64,000 nucleotides of DNA. Source: CAVQND01 sp964653485 (GTDB lineage: Bacteria > Verrucomicrobiota > Verrucomicrobiia > Limisphaerales > UBA8199). The notes under the pieces were generated by a model. That model saw nothing but the letters and a program-made list of their open reading frames with translations. It was not told the origin of the DNA and made no database searches. Within the stretch, counting starts at the first letter, position 1. Each line of letters opens with the position of its first letter. A program made the position numbers and the translations under genes. The stretch is taken from NCBI GenBank assembly GCA_964653485.1, contig CAZZFF010000006.1, positions 34,597 to 98,596 of the forward strand, written 5' to 3'. Below, piece by piece: positions 53,788-63,660 of the stretch.

Positions 53788-54011
53788 GGCGGCCACGCGC
53801 CAACGGGACGCGCGCCCGCCTTGCCGTGCTCATGCCGGGATCGGCAGTTTTTGCAATACGGCAACGACACGCTGATGTGGTCTCTCCGTCGAACCGTGAG
53901 GCTTGTCGACCTTCCTCGTCGATCCCGCCTGCGTGGTTACAGGCGGTTTGCGCTCCCCTGATCGGAAAACCGTCTTGGCATGGCCTGTTCTCAGCGGTAA
54001 CATCTGCCACG
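53788..54011. other. Gap before mntA
   Basis: No gene is supported in these 224 bases. The last 40 bases carry the mntA promoter. No terminator hairpin with a T-tract follows the regulator gene. Confidence 0.5.
53975..54003 (+). promoter_or_regulatory. Promoter of mntA-hepT
   Basis: TTGGCA (53975-53980), 17 bp, TAACAT (53998-54003), 8 bases to ATG 54012. Good hexamers, leaderless geometry. Confidence 0.6.
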
Positions 54012-54320
54012 ATGAAGTTGGAATTTGATGTCCAGGCAGTGAGGCGATTCTGCCAGGAACGCGGGATCGCGCGTCTGGAGTTGTTCGGCTCCGCATTGCG
54101 CGACGATTTCAACGCCGACAGCGACGTGGACTTGCTGGCCAGCGTCAGGCCCGGGGTGAAATGCGGGCTGTTCGAGTGGGTGGACTGGCAGGAGGCTCTG
54201 GCGCGCATTTTCTCCCGGCCCGTGGACCTCGTCAGCCGCCGCGCGGTGGAGCGCAGTCGCAATCCTTACCGCAAGCACTCGATCCTCTCGCACACCGAGC
54301 CGATATATGTCGAAAGATAA
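54012..54320 (+). CDS. mntA: MntA-type nucleotidyltransferase antitoxin
   Basis: The 102-residue protein reads MKLEFDVQAVRRFCQERGIA, LELFGSALRDDFNADSDVDL (GS-X10-DxD active site). MntA antitoxins transfer AMP onto the HepT toxin tyrosine. It overlaps hepT by 14 bases. The pair looks intact, unlike the copy at 25217-25717. Confidence 0.9.
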   Translation: MKLEFDVQAVRRFCQERGIARLELFGSALRDDFNADSDVDLLASVRPGVKCGLFEWVDWQEALARIFSRPVDLVSRRAVERSRNPYRKHSILSHTEPIYVER

Positions 54321-54669
54321 CGCCTACCTGCGTGACATCCTGGACTCCGCTCGTGCCATCTGCTGTTATCCCGCAGGGGTCTCCCAGGAGCAGTTCGAGG
54401 CGAACTTGGAGAAGCAGGACGCGGTAATCCGCCGTTACGCAATCATGGGCGAAGCCGCTCGGCGCCTGTCTCCGGCTGCCCTGAAAACGCTCGCCGATCT
54501 GCCGTGGAAGCAGATCAGGGGCATGCGGAACGTCCTCATCCATGATTACGACGAAGTGGATGAAGCTACGCTCTGGCACACGGCCCAGAACGATTTGCCC
54601 GCGTTGATCGTTCGTCTGGAGATGCACCTGGCTCAACAACCGCCACCATTCGAAGAGAGGCAGGCTTAA
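54307..54669 (+). CDS. hepT: HepT-type HEPN toxin (DUF86)
   Basis: The 120-residue helical protein has the RX4HXY RNase motif in IRGMRNVLIHDYDEVDEATL and an N-terminal four-helix HEPN core. HepT cleaves RNA (mRNA or tRNA) until AMPylated by MntA. Starts inside mntA. Confidence 0.9.
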   Translation: MSKDNAYLRDILDSARAICCYPAGVSQEQFEANLEKQDAVIRRYAIMGEAARRLSPAALKTLADLPWKQIRGMRNVLIHDYDEVDEATLWHTAQNDLPALIVRLEMHLAQQPPPFEERQA

Positions 54670-54791
54670 GCTGACTGACAGGAATTTGGCTTTTGCCGCG
54701 CCGCCGGCTTTGACGCTCCGCGGGCGAGGGAGAATTGGTTTCCGGTCTCGCCCATTTCCTTTTCGTGTTTACTTGCCGCCGCCTGCCCAGG

Positions 54792-55946
54792 CTACCGCTG
54801 GTAGGCGGGCAGGACGTGGCGTTGGACGGCCAGGGCCATGACGGCCATGCTGGTGGTGTAGGTCGGGCCGGCGCCTTTGGCTTCGTCATCCACCGAGGGG
54901 TCGAAGGAGCCGTCATCGAGTTGGTGCGGCAGCAGCACGGCTTCGTATTTTGGGAGGTACTTTTCCCATTCGTCGGGCAGGGCGCGGCTGATGCCGACGG
55001 CGTCATAATAGGCGCGGTAATAGAAGTGCGGGCCTTTCCAGGCAATGGGGTCGGCCCAAATCCGGTCGGCGATCTTCCTCACGGCCGGGATTTTCTCCTG
55101 GTGACCGATGACCAGGGCCAGCAAGGCCAGACCGCGCAGGGCGGGGTGTTCGTCATTGGGATCGGTGTAACCGACCTTGCCCTCGGGGTTGATCATTTTT
55201 TTGGTGTATTCCACAGCGCCGGCGATGACGTTTTCGGGGACTGGGATGCCGACCTGTTGTGTGGCGTGCAGGCCCATAAGCTGCCAGCCCGAGAGACTCA
55301 GGTCGGAGTCCGTTGCATCCGGGGTATAGCGCCAACCGCCCGCATCCTTGGGACTCTTCTTGACCAGGGCGGCGTTGATGGTGACCTGGGCGGCCCTCTT
55401 GAGCGCCTTGCGAATCAGCTCGTCCATTTCGTCATCGCGGGGCATGCCCAGGGCCTCGGCCAGCATCAGCGTAGAAAGGCCGTGGCCGTACATGCGGCTT
55501 CCGTCCGATTCCCCAAAGTAGCCGTCGGCGTTTTGCTTGGAGATGACGTAGTTGATGCTCTTACGGAGCCAGGGCCCGTACTGCCTGTCGGCAGGGGGGT
55601 AGCCGGCGGCAAAGTGGGCCATGACGGCCATGGCGGTCAGGGCCGTGGGAAACCGCTCGCTGGCGCAGCCGTCGGGTTTTTGCAGGTTGCGCAGATACTC
55701 CAGTCCTTTCTTGACGGCCCGGTCGCGGGGTTGCTCGGTGGTCAAGGTCTTGAGCACTTCCTGGTCGGACAGTTCGGCGGCGCGAAGGGGCAGGGAGGCG
55801 AAGAACAGGATGACGCACAGGGAAAGCGCGAAGCGTGGGGAGCGTGAGGAGCGGGCCTGAGCCGGCGCTCGGGCAGGCCGCCTGAGCGTTCGAGAGATTC
55901 CAGCCAGGGGCCGCACGATGGAGGAGATGAGAGGCTGTGTCTGCAT
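54792..55946 (-). CDS. Prenyltransferase/squalene-oxidase-repeat secreted protein
   Basis: The 384-residue product has the leader RFALSLCVILFFASLPLRAA and an (alpha/alpha)6-barrel with repeats AVKKGLEYLRNLQKPDGCAS, NYVISKQNADGYFGESDGSR, GAVEYTKKMINPEGKVGYTD and LLPHQLDDGSFDPSVDDEAK. In these phyla such proteins travel with MoxR/DUF58/DUF4175 envelope operons. ATG 55946 is used; an upstream in-frame ATG would overlap the preceding gene. Last gene of the minus operon (34 bp after the large protein). Enzymatic role unknown. Confidence 0.8.
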   Translation of the reverse strand: MQTQPLISSIVRPLAGISRTLRRPARAPAQARSSRSPRFALSLCVILFFASLPLRAAELSDQEVLKTLTTEQPRDRAVKKGLEYLRNLQKPDGCASERFPTALTAMAVMAHFAAGYPPADRQYGPWLRKSINYVISKQNADGYFGESDGSRMYGHGLSTLMLAEALGMPRDDEMDELIRKALKRAAQVTINAALVKKSPKDAGGWRYTPDATDSDLSLSGWQLMGLHATQQVGIPVPENVIAGAVEYTKKMINPEGKVGYTDPNDEHPALRGLALLALVIGHQEKIPAVRKIADRIWADPIAWKGPHFYYRAYYDAVGISRALPDEWEKYLPKYEAVLLPHQLDDGSFDPSVDDEAKGAGPTYTTSMAVMALAVQRHVLPAYQR

Positions 55947-55980
55947 AAGTAATCTATCAGTTCGACGAGGGTAATGGAGT

Positions 55981-58900
55981 TCAGTTCTTTTCATTTCCCG
56001 AGGAGAGTTTCTGGAAGTAGGCGCGAATGGCGGCCTGCTGCTCGGCGGTGAAATGCTCGATGCCGCTGGCGCCGATGGCCTGGCGCAGTTGCTCGTTGAG
56101 CCTGGCCCAATCCCCCTGCTCCAGGCCTTTGGGAGCCGAGTCGGCAATGCCTTTGCCCGCAGGCCCGGCCATCTTGACGGTGCTATGGTTCGGGGAGTTG
56201 GCCTGTGTCGGGTCCGGCAGGTCCGGGGAGGCGACGAGTTGAGGGGAGGGATAGGGGTTGAATGCGGCCAGGTCTCCGAGGGCCGCGTCCACGCGGAGTT
56301 GGCGCGCGGCATCGGCGAGGGTCTGCGAGGCGTCGCTATAGGGCTGCCACTGCTTGGGGGCGGCCTGGATGCCGTTGAGGGATTCTTGCGCCGCGCCGGC
56401 GGCAATCTCCTTGGGATTAATGGAGTCGGCCCAATCGGGGGCGGGCGGGGCGAGTTTGGTCATTTCGTCCAAACCGGAGGCCAAGGGTTGTCGTTTCGGG
56501 TCCTGGTCGGCGGCCTGTTTGGCGAGGGCGGAGAGGCCGTCGAGCTTGGCGGCAAGGGCCTGCGGGTCGTTTGGGGTGTTGGCGGCCATTTCTTTGAACC
56601 GCTCGTTGGCGGCGGCGATCTCCGCTTGGCGGGCTTGCTCGCCTTTTTGACCGGCCAGGGCGGCCGCCCGCTCGGTCAACGGCCGGAGCGTCGTCGAATT
56701 GAGCCTGGCAGGCGATTCGAGGAGCGAGCCGAGGTCTTCGCCCAGAAGGTCGTAGGCCACGGCGGTCCTGGGGTCGGCCTGCGTAAAGAGCCGGGTGGCC
56801 TCCAGGGTCATGGCCAGCCGAGGCCAGGCCAGTTGATTGGCCGATTCGGAGGCGGTGACGGTCCGTTGTTCGAGGGCCTGGGTTTGGTCTTGCATCGGAG
56901 GCGGGATGGCCTGGGCCAGGCTCGGAGGGTTGTTGTCGGTCCGCATGGCCAGGTCGCGGATTTCGCCGGCGGTCTCCTTGCCTCGGGCGTTTTGCGGGGT
57001 CTTGCCGGTCAACGAATCGAGGCGGGTGGCGCCCTGGTAATCGCCGGCGATGCGCTGGTCCTTTTCGACGGCGGCCACAGCCTGGCGCATCTTATCGAAC
57101 TTCTCGGTCAACGCGGTTGCGTCGCGGGCCAACTGGGCGCGGGCGAAGGCGCGGGCGGCGGGGAACGCTTGGCGGGCCTGGGCGGCGACTTGCTCGCGGT
57201 TGATGCGTTCCTGCCGGTCGTTCAGCTCACGGTAGCGGTCGGTGATTTCGTTCAGGCGGGTGTCGATCCGGCGGGTCATTTCTTCCTTGCTGCGGTTTTC
57301 ATCGAGGATTGCGCCGAGCTTGCGAACCGCCGGCTGGAGTCCTTTTTGGGCCTTGGCGGCGGCGTTGAGGGCGAAGGTGCGTTGGGCCAGGGTGGCGTCG
57401 GGTTGTTTTGCGGTCTCGAAAAACTGGCGGGCAGCCTGCGCGGAGGCCCTTTCCAACTCCTTTTCCCATGCCTCGGCCAGGGTGATCTTCGCCTGTTCCT
57501 GGTCCGTGCGTTTTTTGGTGGGGTTATAGGTCTGCTGGCGGAGTTCCTGGTTAATGTCGCGCAACTCGCGGATGGCATTCTCAATGTCCTTGAGGGCAGC
57601 CGAGCCATCGAATCGCCAGCGGTACTTGTCGAGTTCCTCGCGCAGGATGCGCCGGGCCTCGCCGGAGAAGGCGGTCAGGTCATCGGCGTGGGTTTCGGCG
57701 GCCTGAGAGTCCTGGGTGGTCCAGGACGAGAAGCTTGTGAGGTGGGTCGAGAGACGGTCGGCGAGGGGGGATTTTTCGCGCAGCAGGCGACCGAGGTTCT
57801 CATTCTGCACGAGGTTGGTCATGGGGACCAGGGCGGGAGGGACCGTGGCGGGGAGGGCCAGGCTGTTCCTGACGCGTTCTTTCAAGGCGTCTTTGACGAG
57901 CGAGTTGAGGGCCGGGTCGTTGGCCGCGAATGCGGCCTCGGGCCGGCGGGCGGAAGGGGGCCGCAGCCATAGGAGGGGCACTGCCTCCAATGACCGGCCC
58001 GTCCTGGCGGCGAGGAACTGGAGTTTGGAATCGCTCCAGCCTTGAAAGAACTCGATCACGAGCGGATGCCAGCCGGAGTGAAACTCCAGATCGGCCTTAT
58101 ACTGCGTGGCGGGGTGCGTGCTCCAGGCCGCGGAGGGCAGGACGGATTTGCCATCGATGATGAGCCGCACGCCGTCATCGGCGACGCAGCCCAGGGTCCA
58201 ACCGCCGGATTCGGGGATGTTGATATCGCCCTCGAAGCGGCAACTCCACTCGTTGCGGCGATTGGCCGGGGCGTAATTCTGAAAGTCGGGCCGGTCGAGC
58301 TTCTGTTCCAAGGTCTTGCCGTCGAGGTTGATGCCTTCAAAGAAGGTGGCGAGGAGTCCCGAGGCGGCGGGGGTGGACGGGCCGGCGGAGTTGGTCGCGC
58401 CGCGCAGGACCGGGAGGCCGCGTTTGTAGCGGCCCTGGGCGCTTTCGCAACAGGCGGCCAGCACGTCCGTCTCGAAGGCCCCGCCGAGCACGGCCAGGAC
58501 GCGCTTGAAGTTCTCGAGATCGGTCAAGGCCAGGCTGAAGAGTTCGCGGCCCTGATCGAACACATTGAAGATATTCGTGCCGGGGGTCTGCTCGATGCGG
58601 GCGCAGTTTTGGAGCAAGACCTGGCGCTGCTGTCTGCCCCAAGCGGCGAGGGTGGTTCCGAACCTGTAAATGAAGCGGGCATCGGAGACATTGTTGGTCT
58701 CGGACTCCGCGATCAACTGGCTGCCAATCCGGTCCAACTCGACGCCGAATTCATTGAGGCGGCTCTGGAGCAGGAGCAGGGCCGGGCCTTGGGCGGCGGG
58801 GTCCTCCTCCGAGTAGTTTCTGCCGATGGACAACCACGAGGTGCGGGTCTGCCGGAGGTAATCGAGCTGGGTGTCCATGTCCGAGAGGAGTTGCTTGAGG

Positions 58901-60432
58901 CGGGCGGCCATCCGGGCCTCGATGGCCTTGTCCGAGGAGCCGATAATAACGGAGACGGGCTCGCTGCGCGTGGTCTGGTCCCGCACGTCGGTCGCGACCA
59001 CGAGGAATTGGGCCTCGTCGCCGGTCAGCAGGCTCAACTCCGTCAGATCATAATTGAGGGCCATCTTGATCTCGCGATCCGAGGCGATGCCGGTTCGCGG
59101 CGAGGCAGGCTTGGCCGGGAAAAGCGTCCTGGCGGCGGCCTGGGCCTCGTGGTTGAGCACTACAAGGTCAACGCGCTTGAGACGGACATCGTCCCCGGCC
59201 TGGGCGACCAAGGCCAGGACTTCATCCCTTTGGACCATGCCCGAATCCGCGCCGGCAACCTCGATGCGGGCCGTGGGGGGCTGATCGGGCACGGGCTGCA
59301 GGACCCACTTCTGCGCGGAGTCGGCCGTGAGCTTGTTGACGCCGGTCAGCCGGAGTTGGTAGGTGACGACGTTTGTGGGTTGTAATTCGAGGGACAAATG
59401 GTTGCCCTCGATTTTGAGTTTTTGAGGCGGGCACCCCTCGGGCAGCCAGTCGGCTTGAGCGACTTTTTCGCCGGCCGTTTCCACCGTCAGACGGAGGCGG
59501 CTGCCTTCGAGGAAATCCGTGCTGCCGCCTTCGGTCAGGCGGTTGGTCCACTGGGTGTAGGCGGGGGGCTGAATGAGCAACCGCATTCGCGCGATTCGGG
59601 GCGGGACATCGAGCTTGACGGCGAATACGGGGCTTTCGGCATCGTCGGCTTGGGCGAGATAGCGAAAGCCCTGGGATACCGCCGGGAGGTCCAGCAAAAA
59701 GACATTGGTTGCGCCGCGCGTCATCGAGACGGATTCCTGGACGCCATCCTCCCAGGTGATGAGCAGTTTTGCCTGGTCCAGGAGGGCGCCGGCGGTGACC
59801 TTGATTTGCAGGGGCGCGCCCTGTCTGAGGCGGCAGTTGCCGGGTGTGACGGCGAGTTTGATGTTCGACAACGGAGCCGTCGGGGCATACGGGTAGAGGG
59901 CCAGCCGGGCGCGCGGCACAAAGCCGGGAAGGAGGCAGGCCAGACCCAGGCCGAGGCATAACCCGGCGAGACCTTTCCAGGCCCGTTTGGCGGGGGCGTG
60001 GTCCACCAGGCCGGCAGGGTCCACGTCGCCTATCTCCTGGGCCGCAAGGGCGATTGTCCGGTCGACCATCCAGCCACTCACTCCGGGGGGCTGAGACCCG
60101 GCCATCTCGACGGCCGAAAGGACCCGTTCCTGGAAGCGGCCGCCGGCCGAGCGTTCGAACTGGCGGGCAATGCGCCGCAAAGACCAGGGCCTGAGAAGCG
60201 GCCCGCCAGCGCGACACACCAGCCAAACCGCCGTGGCGGCATAGTTGGCGCCCGAGAGCCAGAGACGCCAGAGGAAGCGCGGCTTAAACCCCCACTCGAC
60301 GAACGCCACAAACAAAAGGCCCAGCCCGAAGAGGAGCAGCGCCTCGGCCACGCCGCGTGACAGGAGCGCGAACCTCCTCCGGCGCTCAAACTGCGCCAGA
60401 CGGGTCGTGACGAGCGAGGGCAATGCCGTCAT
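55981..60432 (-). CDS. Giant DUF4175-like membrane protein with a PA14 domain
   Basis: The 1,483-residue protein has an N-terminal pair of membrane helices (LLLFGLGLLFVAFVEWGF; YAATAVWLVCRA) and a further one at about 155-175, then beta-sandwich domains (LKLAVTPGNCRLRQG type). A PA14-like domain (about 700-830: LLATFFEGINLDGKTLEQKL, GGWTLGCVADDGVRLIIDGK) follows, and a very long helical, Gln/Ala-rich region (about 930-1483). DUF4175-type proteins are linked to TonB/aerotolerance-like operons. ATG 60432 follows GGGAG. Middle gene of the minus operon. Confidence 0.8.
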   Translation of the reverse strand: MTALPSLVTTRLAQFERRRRFALLSRGVAEALLLFGLGLLFVAFVEWGFKPRFLWRLWLSGANYAATAVWLVCRAGGPLLRPWSLRRIARQFERSAGGRFQERVLSAVEMAGSQPPGVSGWMVDRTIALAAQEIGDVDPAGLVDHAPAKRAWKGLAGLCLGLGLACLLPGFVPRARLALYPYAPTAPLSNIKLAVTPGNCRLRQGAPLQIKVTAGALLDQAKLLITWEDGVQESVSMTRGATNVFLLDLPAVSQGFRYLAQADDAESPVFAVKLDVPPRIARMRLLIQPPAYTQWTNRLTEGGSTDFLEGSRLRLTVETAGEKVAQADWLPEGCPPQKLKIEGNHLSLELQPTNVVTYQLRLTGVNKLTADSAQKWVLQPVPDQPPTARIEVAGADSGMVQRDEVLALVAQAGDDVRLKRVDLVVLNHEAQAAARTLFPAKPASPRTGIASDREIKMALNYDLTELSLLTGDEAQFLVVATDVRDQTTRSEPVSVIIGSSDKAIEARMAARLKQLLSDMDTQLDYLRQTRTSWLSIGRNYSEEDPAAQGPALLLLQSRLNEFGVELDRIGSQLIAESETNNVSDARFIYRFGTTLAAWGRQQRQVLLQNCARIEQTPGTNIFNVFDQGRELFSLALTDLENFKRVLAVLGGAFETDVLAACCESAQGRYKRGLPVLRGATNSAGPSTPAASGLLATFFEGINLDGKTLEQKLDRPDFQNYAPANRRNEWSCRFEGDINIPESGGWTLGCVADDGVRLIIDGKSVLPSAAWSTHPATQYKADLEFHSGWHPLVIEFFQGWSDSKLQFLAARTGRSLEAVPLLWLRPPSARRPEAAFAANDPALNSLVKDALKERVRNSLALPATVPPALVPMTNLVQNENLGRLLREKSPLADRLSTHLTSFSSWTTQDSQAAETHADDLTAFSGEARRILREELDKYRWRFDGSAALKDIENAIRELRDINQELRQQTYNPTKKRTDQEQAKITLAEAWEKELERASAQAARQFFETAKQPDATLAQRTFALNAAAKAQKGLQPAVRKLGAILDENRSKEEMTRRIDTRLNEITDRYRELNDRQERINREQVAAQARQAFPAARAFARAQLARDATALTEKFDKMRQAVAAVEKDQRIAGDYQGATRLDSLTGKTPQNARGKETAGEIRDLAMRTDNNPPSLAQAIPPPMQDQTQALEQRTVTASESANQLAWPRLAMTLEATRLFTQADPRTAVAYDLLGEDLGSLLESPARLNSTTLRPLTERAAALAGQKGEQARQAEIAAANERFKEMAANTPNDPQALAAKLDGLSALAKQAADQDPKRQPLASGLDEMTKLAPPAPDWADSINPKEIAAGAAQESLNGIQAAPKQWQPYSDASQTLADAARQLRVDAALGDLAAFNPYPSPQLVASPDLPDPTQANSPNHSTVKMAGPAGKGIADSAPKGLEQGDWARLNEQLRQAIGASGIEHFTAEQQAAIRAYFQKLSSGNEKN

Positions 60433-60519
60433 TCGCACACTCTCCCGAACGATGAAGTCCTCGAAGCGTGAGGTTGAGGCTGGAACGGGCAGGGGTGGAC
60501 TCCTGGCACGGCCGCCACC

Positions 60520-61104
60520 TCAGGCCTTCGCGGGCGAACCGCCGGACGGGAGGCCGCCGTATAGCTTTCGCAGTCCATCCGCATTGTAGCTGTGAGTAGA
60601 ACCCTGCTGGGAGCGCACTTTGAGCGAGTGCCCCACCAGTTCGACAACCACGCCGGCAAAGCCGTGGAGATCGACGAACAGACCCAAGGCGCATCCCGGA
60701 AAATCAGGCCGATGAACAAGCCGTTCGATGGGCACCAGGGGAGAGTTGAAGTTCGGTTCCGCGATGAAGTTCCTTTTTCTTTCCGCTTCTTTTTGCGGTT
60801 GGGGGGCCGTGGAACTGGCGGGCGCTTGCGCGATCGGCTCGTTTTCAGGCGCTGTCCGGGGGCCGTAAATCCTGCGCAGGGCGTTGAAATTGTAGCTAAC
60901 CGTGTTGCCCGCCTCGGACCGCACCTTGATCGAGTTGTTCACGACATCGACCACCACTCCGACGAAGCCCTTTATATCCACCTTCTCTCCAACGGCGCTT
61001 TTCGGGAACCCCGGATCGGCGACGAGTTCGGAGATTAACTTGGCGGGCACCTTCGGCTTGAGGTCCGCCGCAATGTTCGATACGGTACTGATGATTTCAC
61101 TCAC
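60520..61104 (-). CDS. Protein with duplicated 60-residue domain
   Basis: The 194-residue protein contains two similar halves: KVDIKGFVGVVVDVVNNSIK then VRSEAGNTVSYNFNALRRIY (about 42-81) and FVDLHGFAGVVVELVGHSLK then VRSQQGSTHSYNADGLRKLY (about 143-182). They are linked by a Pro/Glu/Lys-rich segment. The repeat looks like a small beta-barrel (SH3/KOW-like) that could bind protein or nucleic acid. No known family is recognised. First gene of the minus operon; GTG 61104 start. Confidence 0.65.
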   Translation of the reverse strand: MSEIISTVSNIAADLKPKVPAKLISELVADPGFPKSAVGEKVDIKGFVGVVVDVVNNSIKVRSEAGNTVSYNFNALRRIYGPRTAPENEPIAQAPASSTAPQPQKEAERKRNFIAEPNFNSPLVPIERLVHRPDFPGCALGLFVDLHGFAGVVVELVGHSLKVRSQQGSTHSYNADGLRKLYGGLPSGGSPAKA

Positions 61105-61248
61105 AAACTCATCCTGCGCTCCGAGGGCGCGGTTGGCAACAGCTTAATCTGTCCGGAGCGCCCGTGGACCGTTCCCGTTTGCAATTCTCCTTGCTTGTTC
61201 GGAGCGGATTCCCTTTGATGCCCCGAATCAGGCCCGGACGAACCGTTT

Positions 61249-63588
61249 ATGCAGGGCGCGCAGCCACAGGAAGGATTGGAGAGTCGCCGGGGCGACGCGC
61301 GGCCGGCTGCGGAAGAGACTTGGCTGCGGCCGGCGTGGTTCGCGCTTGTGCTGGGGGGGATGGTTCTTGCCGCCTTTCCGCAAGTCCTGGCCGGGGTGGG
61401 GACCTTCGTCGCCCGGGATTTTGGCGACTTCTCCTACCCGGTTGCGCATTACCAACGGGAGTGTTTTTGGCACGGCGAGCTGCCATTGTGGAATCCTTAC
61501 AACGATTGCGGCACGCCATTCCTGGCGCAATGGAATACGATGTGCCTGTATCCGCCCGCGCTGTTCTACTTATTGCTCCCGCTGCGCTGGTCGCTGGGCA
61601 TGTTCTGCCTGCTGCATCTGTGGTTTGGCGGGTTGGGAATGTACTTCCTGGCGCATCGCTGGACGCGCAACTCGTTGGCCGCGTCGGTAGCGGGGGTGGT
61701 GTTCGCTTTCAACGGGCTGTCGCTGAACCTTCTGATGTGGCCCAGCCATGCCGCCACGTTCAGTTGGATGCCGTGGGTCGTGCTGGCCGTCGAAGGGGCG
61801 TGGCGGGAGGGCGGCCGCAAGGTGCCCCTGGCGGCGGGGGCCGGGGCGATGCAATTGCTGGCGGGAGGCCCGGAGACCATCCTGTTCACTTGGCTGCTGT
61901 CGCTCGGGCTTTGGGGGTTGGAATTCGCGCGCGGACCGGCGCCTGAGCTGCCGCAGCCGTGCTCCAGTGGCCGGCTCCTGATGGCGCGGCGCCTCGGGAC
62001 GGTGCTGGTGCTGGCGGCGGGCCTTTCGGCGGCGCAACTGCTCCCGTTCTTCGATTTGGCGGCGCATTCCCAGCGCGAGCTGGGCTTCGCCGATGCAAGC
62101 TGGGCGATGCCCGCCCGCGGCTGGGCCAATTTTCTCGTGCCGATGGCCTTCGGTCAGGTCTGGGCGGAGAACATCTTTGCCCAGTCGGGGCAGTACTGGA
62201 CCTCTTCGTATTACCTGGGCATCGGCGCCTTGCTGCTGGCATTGGTGGCGGCCTGGACCGTTCGGGACCGTCGGGTCTGGCTGTTGCTGGCAGCCGGCAT
62301 TGCCGCCTTCTTTTGCGCCCTGGGCGACCATACGTTCGTCCATCCGATGCTCCGGCGGCTCATTCCGCAACTGACCTTGATCACCTACCCGGTCAAATTC
62401 GTGATCGTGATCGTCTTTGTCGGCCCGCTCCTTGCGGGGTTCGGCGCTGCCCAGGTCCGGAGCGCGCGAGGGCAGGGCGCCCGCCGCACTGGAACGGCGC
62501 TCCTGCTGGTGTGCGCGGTTTTGCTCGGGCTGATCGGGTTCATCCTTCTGTGGGCGCGCGGCGCTCCCGTCCCTTCAAGTGATTTTCCGGCGACGCTCCG
62601 CAACGGGCTGGGCCGCGCCGCGTTCCTGGGGGCGACCGTGGTGGTCCTGTTCCTCCTGGGGCGACGCGCAGCCCGGCCGAGGCCCGGCATGCTGGCGCTG
62701 GTATTGCTGGCGTTGCTCTGGCTGGACGTTTGGACCCATGAGCCGCCGCAAAACCCGACGGTGTCTGCCTACGTTTACACCGTGGGAGAGGCGCGAACCG
62801 AGCAGGCCCTCAAGCCTCCTCCGGTCCTGGGCGAGTCGCGCGTGATGGTCTCGCGCGCCGCAAGGGAGAGTTTCAATTATCGCCACTCCAAGGACGTCGA
62901 GGCCGGGTACATGGAGAGACGTCTTGGGTTCGACCTGAATTGCAACCTGCTCGACGAGGTCCCCAAGGTGGATGGTTTCTTCTCCCTCTCGCCTCGCGAA
63001 TCCGACGCAGTGCTTTCCGCGCTCTACAATGCTCCGGACGGGAGCTTGCCGGGGTTGATGGATTTTCTGTCGGTCGCCCACATCACGGCGCCGGGGCAAC
63101 TCGCCGAATTTGCGGCGCGGCCGACCTGGCTGCCCATGGTCACCGCCGGCCAAAAGCCGGTTTTCCTTGACCGCGCCGGCATCGGGCGGCGCCTGATGCG
63201 GCCGGACTTCGATGGGGGCAAGGTGGTCTTGCTTGCGCCGGAGGCGCGGGCTCAGGTTGCGGCCGCCCATCAAACTGATGCCCGCGTCGTTTCGCGGCGG
63301 TTCAGCCGGCGCCAGGTGGATATCGAGATCGCCGCCCCCGAGCCCTCCCTGGCTGTGCTCTCCCAGGCATACTATCACTGGTGGCGGGCCTATGTGGATG
63401 ACCGGCCCGCGCCCGTGTTGCTCGCCAATTATGCCTTCCAGGCCGTGCCGGTCCCCGCCGGTTCGCGCCACGTGCGGCTGGTCTATGAGGACCGCGCCCT
63501 TCAAATCGGACTGGCCTGCTCGATCCTCTCCCTGCTCGGCTGCGTCGCCCTCTGGGTCCTGGCGCCTGCTCTGCGCAAGCGATTTTGA
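61249..63588 (+). CDS. YfhO-like GT-C membrane protein
   Basis: The 779-residue protein has about 11-13 membrane helices, the luminal motif ARDFGDFSYPVAHYQRECFW with WNPYNDCGTPFLAQW, and a soluble C-terminal domain ending YYHWWRAYVDDRPAPVLLAN, VRLVYEDRALQIG, LACSILSLLGC. This is the YfhO/GT-C family, predicted to move sugars from lipid carriers to envelope polymers. The Asp-rich first loop resembles the GT-C catalytic site. A terminator-like hairpin follows at 63600. Confidence 0.87.
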   Translation: MQGAQPQEGLESRRGDARPAAEETWLRPAWFALVLGGMVLAAFPQVLAGVGTFVARDFGDFSYPVAHYQRECFWHGELPLWNPYNDCGTPFLAQWNTMCLYPPALFYLLLPLRWSLGMFCLLHLWFGGLGMYFLAHRWTRNSLAASVAGVVFAFNGLSLNLLMWPSHAATFSWMPWVVLAVEGAWREGGRKVPLAAGAGAMQLLAGGPETILFTWLLSLGLWGLEFARGPAPELPQPCSSGRLLMARRLGTVLVLAAGLSAAQLLPFFDLAAHSQRELGFADASWAMPARGWANFLVPMAFGQVWAENIFAQSGQYWTSSYYLGIGALLLALVAAWTVRDRRVWLLLAAGIAAFFCALGDHTFVHPMLRRLIPQLTLITYPVKFVIVIVFVGPLLAGFGAAQVRSARGQGARRTGTALLLVCAVLLGLIGFILLWARGAPVPSSDFPATLRNGLGRAAFLGATVVVLFLLGRRAARPRPGMLALVLLALLWLDVWTHEPPQNPTVSAYVYTVGEARTEQALKPPPVLGESRVMVSRAARESFNYRHSKDVEAGYMERRLGFDLNCNLLDEVPKVDGFFSLSPRESDAVLSALYNAPDGSLPGLMDFLSVAHITAPGQLAEFAARPTWLPMVTAGQKPVFLDRAGIGRRLMRPDFDGGKVVLLAPEARAQVAAAHQTDARVVSRRFSRRQVDIEIAAPEPSLAVLSQAYYHWWRAYVDDRPAPVLLANYAFQAVPVPAGSRHVRLVYEDRALQIGLACSILSLLGCVALWVLAPALRKRF

Positions 63589-63599
63589 GATTACGATTG

Positions 63600-63658
63600 G
63601 CACCGGCTCCTCCAAACAGCGCAGGGCGGTTGGGACCTGCCGCCCGGTGCTTTTATTT
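63600..63658 (+). terminator. Probable intrinsic terminator after the YfhO-like gene
   Basis: GCACCGG (63600-63606) pairs with CCGGTGC (63644-63650), enclosing a GCAGG/CCTGC inner stem, followed by TTTTATTT (63651-63658). It lies 12 bases after the stop. Confidence 0.65.
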
Positions 63659-63660
63659 GA

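Noticed and set aside
56053..57972. 639-codon plus-strand frame
   Set aside because: It is the antisense shadow of the giant membrane protein, as shown by Gly/Arg/Leu-biased composition.
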